Below are positions 39,225-44,172 of a stretch of DNA of 44,172 nt, one piece after another. The stretch's first letter is position 1. Each line of letters opens with the position of its first letter. Source of the stretch: CAZRDB01 sp964598695 (GTDB lineage: Bacteria; Armatimonadota; Zipacnadia; UBA1398); assembly GCA_964598695.1 (NCBI GenBank), contig CAZRDB010000016.1:1-44172 (forward strand), given 5' to 3'. The translations under genes were made by a program, and so were the position numbers. A model generated the notes under the pieces. The model was not told where the DNA came from and did not search any database. It worked only from the letters and a program-made list of their open reading frames with translations.

Positions 39225-40376
39225 CTACTGCTGCGCCGCGTCGTCCGCGGCGGGCGGCGGGGGCCGGCGGACGGGGTCACCGGTACACATCTCGTACAGG
39301 CGGTCCAGCCGCTGGGCCAGCTCGTTCGGTTTCACGACGGTGACGGCCGAGTCCGGCACGTAGACGTAGTCCGAATCGGGAGAATCGAAGTCCCAGGCCA
39401 GGAAGTCGTAGGTGAGGTCGGAGCGGAACCATTGGCCGGTCATGTAGCGGCGAACCCGCTGGATACGGTCCTTCTGCAGGGGGGTGAGATCGGTCGGAAT
39501 CTCGACCTTGGGGCTCAGGTCCTCGAAGGGGCTCTTGGCCGGCGCAACGGGGCGGAAGACCCGCTCGGCCCGGATCATCGAGGTCTCGGCATCGACCCAC
39601 CAGTGCTGCTCGGTGCCGTTGGTCAGCAGGAAGACGATGTGGGAGCACTCCCGGACCTCGCCCTGCTCCCCGTCCTTGGTCAGGCAGTAGATCGGCTCGG
39701 TGAGCTTCGGCTGACCGTCCTCGTCCTTGCCGGTTGTGAGCTTGACGCTCCCCGGGATGATCCGTGCGCCGAGGTCGCGATGGTCGAGCAGCTCGGCAAC
39801 CGTGATCGGCAGCGTGGGGTCGGGGTCGGAGGGCCAGGGCATGCCCGGGGCCAGAGTCGCCAGCTTGCGCGAATCCTGCGAGGCCATGTTCTCGGTATCG
39901 AACTGGCCGTTGCCGCAGAGGCCCTCGATCGCGTAGAGACCGAAGTACTCATGCCACATGGCCTTGCCGTCGGCCTTCACGCGAGACTGGCTGAGCGGGG
40001 CGTCCTTGATCGGCGTGCCGGCCGGCGGCTCCTCGCCCATCAGGCGTTGCTCACCCGTCAGCCCGAACTCCGGGTGCTCCTGGATGAACCCGCTCTCGAT
40101 CCACAGCATGTTCGGGCGCTTGCGCTGCTCGGCCCAGACGCGCAGCTCCTCCCGAATCGACCATTCCGAGTAGTAGTGGTCGATCCGACGGCACCGGGCG
40201 TAGAAGGTGCTGAGGCCGGCGTAGCGCTCGCGGACGGCCTCCAGCACCTGCGTGGCGCGCGGGTCGTCGACGCGCGTCGGGCCCGCGGTACCTCCTGCGG
40301 GCTGCTGGGCCCCGGCGGGGAGGCAGAGCGCGATCGCGGCGGCCGCCGCGAGGACAACTCGAGTCACCGGGTGCAT
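39225..40376 (-). CDS. Exported LolA-like protein, unknown
   Basis: A protein of 383 residues. A signal peptide (about 1-24, ending LPAGAQQ) is clear. The mature region starts like LolA/DUF2092-type beta-half-barrels (RATQVLEAVRERYAGLSTFYARCRRI). Its middle contains VSSF-type alternating strands and a Trp-rich segment (GTEQHWWVDAETSMIRA). A Pro/Ala tail follows. LolA-like folds bind lipids or lipoproteins in the periplasm; assignment here is only by pattern. The ATG at 40376 overlaps the stop of the upstream phosphoesterase by one base (TGATG), behind GGAGAGGGG. Confidence 0.7.
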   Translation of the reverse strand: MHPVTRVVLAAAAAIALCLPAGAQQPAGGTAGPTRVDDPRATQVLEAVRERYAGLSTFYARCRRIDHYYSEWSIREELRVWAEQRKRPNMLWIESGFIQEHPEFGLTGEQRLMGEEPPAGTPIKDAPLSQSRVKADGKAMWHEYFGLYAIEGLCGNGQFDTENMASQDSRKLATLAPGMPWPSDPDPTLPITVAELLDHRDLGARIIPGSVKLTTGKDEDGQPKLTEPIYCLTKDGEQGEVRECSHIVFLLTNGTEQHWWVDAETSMIRAERVFRPVAPAKSPFEDLSPKVEIPTDLTPLQKDRIQRVRRYMTGQWFRSDLTYDFLAWDFDSPDSDYVYVPDSAVTVVKPNELAQRLDRLYEMCTGDPVRRPPPPAADDAAQQ

Positions 40377-41311
40377 CAAGAACCCCTCTCCTGCCCCTCC
40401 GCGCGACGGGGCGCGGGGGTGAGTTCGAAGACCGTGATCTCCGGTCGGCTCCCGATGCGGAAGGGCGCCAGCACCGTGCCGATCCCTCGGTTCACGTAGA
40501 GCGCCGGGCCCTCCTGCAAGAGAAAGAGCCCTCTCATGTAGTCGGGATTCGCGGGCGTCCGCGCCCAGGGCGAGCCGATGAGTGGGACGACGACCTGGCC
40601 GCCGTGGGTATGGCCGCTCAGGATCAGGTCACACCAGACCGCCTCGGCCCCGAGGTCGTAGACGATCGCCGGGTCGTGCGCGAGCAGGATCCGTGTGTCG
40701 ACCGAGGGCGGCGCATCGAGCCGCCGCGCCAGGGCGAGGGGGTCGCGCCGGAACTCGACCCCGCCCAGCGCGAGCCGGCCGGCGGCGCACTCCACGATCA
40801 CCCACTCGTTGCGGAGCAGGTGCAGCCCGGCCTCGCTGTAGGCCGCGGCCACCGCATCGCGGCTGTACTTGATGTCGTGGTTGCCGAGCACCCCCCAGGC
40901 GCCGATCGCGGGCGCCACTTCGGCGAGCAGCGCGAGCGCCTGGCGGGCCGCCGGCAGGCCTCCCTGCGCGGGGCTGGCGAGATCGCCCCCGAAGAACAGC
41001 AGGTCGGGCCGCTCGTCCCGCGCCCGTCGGACCACGTCGGCCAGGAACCGCGGGCTGCAGTGGCCAGGCTTCCAGGCGTCGGTGCACAGGTGGGTGTCCG
41101 AGAGGAAGACGGCGCGCAGGGCTCGCCCGAGCCCCGGGAGGGCGAGCGAGACGCGGCAGACCTCCAGGCTCCGGGTTCCGAGCTGCCAGCCGCCGGCGCC
41201 GAACGCCGCCCCCGCGCCGAGGGTCGCCAGGCGGCGCAGGAACCGCCGGCGTGGCATGGGGGCCGAGGCGGGTTCGCGCGCGGGCTCCGGTTCGTGGGGG
41301 GGGACGCTCAT
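40376..41311 (-). CDS. Metallophosphoesterase with Tat signal
   Basis: A 311-residue calcineurin-like phosphoesterase (YaeI/YkuE-like). It has a Tat-type signal (RRRFLRRLATLGAGAAFGAG, about 21-40), so it is exported folded. The dimetal motifs are all present: LSDTHL, FFGGDLAS, LGNHD, and GHTHGGQ. YkuE-type proteins are Tat-exported to the cell wall; the substrate of this group is not certain. The ATG at 41311 overlaps the upstream paralogue's stop as ATGA. An upstream in-frame start exists but would extend over that gene. It pairs with a TM-anchored version encoded just upstream. Confidence 0.9.
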   Translation of the reverse strand: MSVPPHEPEPAREPASAPMPRRRFLRRLATLGAGAAFGAGGWQLGTRSLEVCRVSLALPGLGRALRAVFLSDTHLCTDAWKPGHCSPRFLADVVRRARDERPDLLFFGGDLASPAQGGLPAARQALALLAEVAPAIGAWGVLGNHDIKYSRDAVAAAYSEAGLHLLRNEWVIVECAAGRLALGGVEFRRDPLALARRLDAPPSVDTRILLAHDPAIVYDLGAEAVWCDLILSGHTHGGQVVVPLIGSPWARTPANPDYMRGLFLLQEGPALYVNRGIGTVLAPFRIGSRPEITVFELTPAPRRAEGQERGS

Positions 41312-42228
41312 GCGGCCCCCGGCTCGAGCAGCAGCAACGTGACCTCCGGCCGACTCCACAGGCGAACGGGCAGGAAGTTGGCGCCGATTCCTCTACTGAC
41401 GTACAGACGCGTGGAGGGCCCCAGCGGGTGCATCCCGCGGACGTACTCCGGGATCGCGCGCGAGGGGGTCCAGGGCGCGCCGATCCACGGCAGCCAGATC
41501 TGCCCGCCGTGCGTGTGGCCGCTCACGATGAGATCGACGCACGAGGCATCGCGCAGGTCCTTGGCGACGGCGGGATCGTGGCAGAGCAGCAGGCGGGGCG
41601 GCGACTCCGGGGCATCGGCGAGCATCCGCTCGGGATCGTACGACCCGGAGCGCCAGCCGAGCCCACCCACGACAACCGCGCCGGCGGACGTCTCGACCTC
41701 GGTCCACTCGTCGTCGAGCACGCGGAAGCCGCCGGCCTCGAGCGCGGCTTCGATCCGCTCCAGCTCCATCCAGGCGTCGTGGTTGCCGGAGCACGCGAAG
41801 CGGCCGTACCGCGCCGGGATCCGGCCGAGGATCGCCGCAGCCGTCTCGGCGTCGGCCTCCCCACCCTCCCCCGGTTCGGCCAGGTCGCCCAGGAACAGCA
41901 GCAAGTCGGGCTCGAGGCGAGCCGCGACATCGGCCACATGGCGGAGGTAACCCGGTGAGGCGTGGAGACTCAGGGGGCCGCCGCGGGCCCCGACGAGGTG
42001 CGTGTCCGCGATCACCACCAGTCGCAGCTCACTCTCGATGCCCGCAACCTCCACTCCGTGCCGCTCGACAACCAGCAGGCGCGTCTGCCAGTACCAGACC
42101 GCCGGCAGCAGCGCCAGCACGGCCAGGCGCTTCGCGAGCCACGCGCGACGGCGACGGCAGCGCTCAGCCGTCGCGGCGGGTCCAGTCGAAGGGGATGTCG
42201 TTGTCGTGGGGGTGGGTCCGGTACTCAT
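41308..42228 (-). CDS. Metallophosphoesterase with N-terminal membrane anchor
   Basis: A 306-residue calcineurin-like phosphoesterase, a paralogue of the downstream one. The N-terminus is cytoplasmic and basic (CRRRRAWLAKRL, about 24-35) followed by one hydrophobic span (about 36-48, AVLALLPAVWYW), so the enzyme is probably anchored with its active site outside. Motifs VIADTHL, FLGDLAE, SGNHDAW and GHTHGGQ are intact. The ATG at 42228 has GGAG nearby but makes a 65-nt overlap with the upstream cupin gene; a shorter start would lose the anchor. The last residues overlap the downstream gene by 4 nt. Confidence 0.85.
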   Translation of the reverse strand: MSTGPTPTTTTSPSTGPAATAERCRRRRAWLAKRLAVLALLPAVWYWQTRLLVVERHGVEVAGIESELRLVVIADTHLVGARGGPLSLHASPGYLRHVADVAARLEPDLLLFLGDLAEPGEGGEADAETAAAILGRIPARYGRFACSGNHDAWMELERIEAALEAGGFRVLDDEWTEVETSAGAVVVGGLGWRSGSYDPERMLADAPESPPRLLLCHDPAVAKDLRDASCVDLIVSGHTHGGQIWLPWIGAPWTPSRAIPEYVRGMHPLGPSTRLYVSRGIGANFLPVRLWSRPEVTLLLLEPGAA

Positions 42229-42622
42229 CGGGCTCCGTCGGGTTGTAGGGGTAGTCGACGGTGTTGATCACCATCGCCTCGGTCTCGCTCACGCACTGGA
42301 AGCCGTGCAGAACGCCGGGCGGGATCTTGACCGCGATCATGCGGTGCTCGCCGAGGCACCACTCGTTCAGCTCGCCGCGCGTGGGCGACCCCTCGCGGTC
42401 ATCGTAGACCGCGAGCCGGATCATGCCCCGGACGCAGCAGAAGAAGTCCGTCTGCTTGCGGTGGAGGTGCCAGGCCTTGACGACGCCCGGGTAGGTGGTC
42501 GTGACGTACACCTGGCCGAAGCCGCTGTAGTACTCGTCCTCGTCGGCGCGAAGCACCTCGAACAGGCGGCCGCGCGCGTCCGGGTGGACGCGGAGTTCCT
42601 TGACTGCCACGCCTTCGACCAC
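42164..42622 (-). CDS. RmlC-like cupin (dTDP-sugar epimerase family, WxcM-like)
   Basis: A 152-residue protein of the dTDP-4-dehydrorhamnose 3,5-epimerase-like cupin group. Visible segments are DARGRLFEVLRADE, VYVTTTYPGVVKAWHLH, KQTDFFCCVRGMIRLAVYDD, and VKIPPGVLHGFQCVSE, which line the cupin pocket. The catalytic His (AWHLH) is present. It may epimerise or isomerise a nucleotide sugar for envelope polysaccharide. The protein is shorter than RmlC (about 180), closer to stand-alone WxcM-type members. The GTG at 42622 follows GGAGGC. It leads a six-gene operon. Confidence 0.85.
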   Translation of the reverse strand: MVEGVAVKELRVHPDARGRLFEVLRADEDEYYSGFGQVYVTTTYPGVVKAWHLHRKQTDFFCCVRGMIRLAVYDDREGSPTRGELNEWCLGEHRMIAVKIPPGVLHGFQCVSETEAMVINTVDYPYNPTEPDEYRTHPHDNDIPFDWTRRDG

Positions 42623-42801
42623 GGGGAAGCCTCCTCCGGGAGTCCATCCTCCACCCCCCTAGGACTTCGGACGCGCCGCCGCGCCGTCCTCCCTCGGTGC
42701 GGGCAGGGACCGCGCCCACGGCGCCGAACCTAGACCCCGGCAGGCTCCGCACCGGGCCGGATGCGGCCCACGGGCGCCCCGCCGCGAGAGGAGACCGAGC
42801 G

Positions 42802-43461
42802 ATGCTCTGCAGGCAGTGCGGGATGGAGAACCGGGATGGGGCGCAGTTCTGCGCGGCATGCGGAGGCCCGCTGGGCACGGCCCCCGCGCGGCGGGGCGTC
42901 GCGCCGGGCGTGGTCATCGGTCTGATCGTGGCGCTCGTCTTCCTCACCGTCTGTGTCTGCGTGGGGGGCGGCATCCTCGTCTCCCGCCTGTACCTGTCGT
43001 CCCAGCCCGCTCGCGAGACGGCCAGCCCCCCCCTGCCCGCTCTCGCGCAGCCGCCGGCAGCGGCCTCGGAGCAGGGCCCGGCCGCGACGGCCGACCCGGC
43101 GCCGCCCTCACCCGAATCGCGGGAAGCGTCCGTGAAGCCTGCCAAGGAACCGTCCAAGGGCCGCGCGGTGATCCCGCACTCGTCGGAGCGCGCCCTCACC
43201 GACGCCGACCTCACAGACCTCGGGACGCGCGACCTGTGCATCGCCCGCAACGAGATCTTCGCGCGCCACGGCCTGGTCTTCCAGAGCCCGCCGCTCCGCG
43301 AGTACTTCGAGGCGCAGCCTTGGTACAAGGGCACGGCCTCGGGCCAGGCGGCCGTCGAGTCGAAGCTGAGCGCCGTGGAGCGCGGCAACATCGCCAAGAT
43401 CAAGGCGCTCGAGTCGAAGCGCGGCTCGAAGTACCTCAAGGGGACGTTCGACCGCTGGTAG
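42802..43461 (+). CDS. Zinc-ribbon, single-TM, YARHG-domain protein
   Basis: A 219-residue membrane protein. An N-terminal zinc ribbon (CRQCG and CAACG; Cys 3, 6, 17, 20) faces the cytoplasm. A TM span (about 35-63, GVVIGLIVALVFLTVCVCVGGGILV) is followed by a Pro/Ala linker and a C-terminal YARHG domain (about 150-205) with the signature CIARNEIFARHGLVFQSPPL and YFEAQPWYKG. YARHG domains are extracellular in many bacteria and are thought to act on peptidoglycan or bind ligands; function is unproven. The ATG at 42802 follows GAGAGGAG. Confidence 0.85.
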   Translation: MLCRQCGMENRDGAQFCAACGGPLGTAPARRGVAPGVVIGLIVALVFLTVCVCVGGGILVSRLYLSSQPARETASPPLPALAQPPAAASEQGPAATADPAPPSPESREASVKPAKEPSKGRAVIPHSSERALTDADLTDLGTRDLCIARNEIFARHGLVFQSPPLREYFEAQPWYKGTASGQAAVESKLSAVERGNIAKIKALESKRGSKYLKGTFDRW

Positions 43462-43566
43462 CGCCGCCCGCCGCACGGTTCCCGCCGAGTGCTACACTGG
43501 GGGTGGACAAGTTGCGAGCCGGGACGACGCGCCAGGCGCGTCGCCGCGAAGGGTAGTGGTCGCGCG

Positions 43567-44088
43567 ATGGTCGAGATGGAGGTCTTCTGCGTCTGGGTCG
43601 ACTCCGAGCCGGAGGACCAGTGGGTGGTCATCCTCCGCGAGGTCGACGGCGACCGCGCGTTGCCCATGGGGATCGGCGTCCACGAGGCCCACGCGATCCA
43701 GTGGGGCCTCGACGGAACCGAGATGGAGAGGCCGATGACCCACGATCTCATGGCCGCCTGCCTCGCCGCGCTGAGCGACGGTCTCCGGGGGGTCGAGATC
43801 ACGCACTGCCAGGCCGGCGTGTACTACGCCGACCTCGTGATCGAGCGGGGCGGCGAGCTGATCCGCGTGGACGCGCGGCCGAGTGATGCCGCCGCGTTGG
43901 CGCTCCGGTGCGACGCTCCGCTCAGCGCCTCGGAGCACGTCCTGGACTCCGCCGGGGTGCGCCTGGTGGAGCAGGACGGCGGCTTCGCCCTGGTCTCGCA
44001 CGGCGGCGGCGCGCCCGATGGCGATGACCAGTTCCGTCGGATCATGTCCGAGTTGGACGACCTCGACCTCGAGGAGCCCGAGGGGTAA
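43567..44088 (+). CDS. DUF151 (bifunctional nuclease-like) protein
   Basis: A 173-residue protein of the DUF151/BFN-like family; a plant member has RNase and DNase activity, but bacterial roles are unclear. Family segments include WVVILREVDGDRALPMGIGVHEAHAIQWGLDG, shortened here as family marks ALPMGIGVHEA and the MTHDLMAACLAAL helix. The RPSDAAALALRCDAPL block is diagnostic. The C-terminus is short and acidic. The ATG at 43567 is preceded by GAAGGG at a longer than ideal distance; an ATG at 43573 is also in frame. Confidence 0.88.
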   Translation: MVEMEVFCVWVDSEPEDQWVVILREVDGDRALPMGIGVHEAHAIQWGLDGTEMERPMTHDLMAACLAALSDGLRGVEITHCQAGVYYADLVIERGGELIRVDARPSDAAALALRCDAPLSASEHVLDSAGVRLVEQDGGFALVSHGGGAPDGDDQFRRIMSELDDLDLEEPEG

Positions 44089-44099
44089 CGTCCCGGGGT

Positions 44100-44172
44100 C
44101 TACCGCGCCGCGGCCCGGCGGCCGTAGGCCGCGACCACGCACTGGACCACCGACACGCTGGTGACGTAGTCG
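44100..44172 (-). CDS. C-terminal end of a gene running off the right edge
   Basis: The minus strand encodes the last 23 residues (ending VVAAYGRRAAAR) before a TAG stop. The fragment is too short for a family call, although such an end would suit the last helix of Gfo/Idh/MocA-type oxidoreductases. It converges with the DUF151 gene, leaving 11 nt between stops. Confidence 0.5.
   Translation of the reverse strand, partial: DYVTSVSVVQCVVAAYGRRAAAR

Overview
The window is high-GC DNA from a diderm, probably free-living heterotrophic bacterium. An LptD/OstA-like outer-membrane barrel, lipoproteins and a PEP-CTERM protein point to two membranes. The mix of large secreted glycosidases, a metal-ligand-poor M24 homologue, NamZ, FmdB and PEP-CTERM would suit Armatimonadota or a neighbouring phylum. 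That placement is inference, because no rRNA or other marker is present. A 10-N scaffold gap and a homopolymer frameshift indicate a draft or metagenome assembly. I see no CRISPR array, insertion sequence, prophage or recognisable defence island; the only DNA-modification gene is an orphan adenine methyltransferase.

Layout. 0.1-3.7 kb (minus): ubiD-menG (quinone biosynthesis), then a membrane-anchored TPR-like protein and a two-TM protein. 3.9-6.3 kb (plus): small anchored protein, threonine aldolase, ThyX, converging on a large N6-adenine methyltransferase (6.3-8.6 kb, minus). 8.7-12.4 kb (plus): secreted M24 pseudopeptidase and LptD-like protein. 12.5-15.4 kb (minus): ABC ATPase followed by a hybrid histidine kinase that is frameshifted at a G8 tract. 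15.6-19.8 kb (plus): a 1405-residue secreted carbohydrate-active protein. 19.8-21.7 kb: divergent HD-GYP and UVR-motif genes. 21.7-25.3 kb (minus): tightly coupled M48 protease - GT2 - lipoyl/E3-binding protein - AcpS - FabG.

25.5-27.4 kb (plus): NamZ (peptidoglycan muramidase) and two tandem paralogous small membrane proteins. 27.5 kb: tRNA-Leu(CAG) on minus with a good promoter. 27.5-28.1 kb: gene-free. 28.1-29.3 kb (plus): PEP-CTERM protein and FmdB-type zinc ribbon. 29.4-34.4 kb (minus): PP2C phosphatase - sensor kinase - FGGY sugar kinase (broken by the scaffold gap) - small helical protein. 34.5-37.1 kb (plus): four uncharacterised exported proteins, two of them lipoproteins. 37.2-42.6 kb (minus): RmlC-like cupin - two metallophosphoesterases - LolA-like exported protein - apt - GH29 fucosidase. 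42.8-44.1 kb (plus): zinc-ribbon/YARHG membrane protein and a DUF151 nuclease-type protein. A minus-strand gene runs off the right edge.

The common themes are envelope building and turnover (LptD, NamZ, AcpS/FabG, GT2, M48), polysaccharide use (GH99-like, GH29, FGGY kinase) and signalling (two histidine kinases, HD-GYP, PP2C). The least explained parts are the stand-alone lipoyl/E3-binding protein inside an AcpS-FabG operon, the metal-ligand-depleted M24 protein, the exported-protein cluster at 34.5-37.1 kb and the tandem coiled-coil paralogues.
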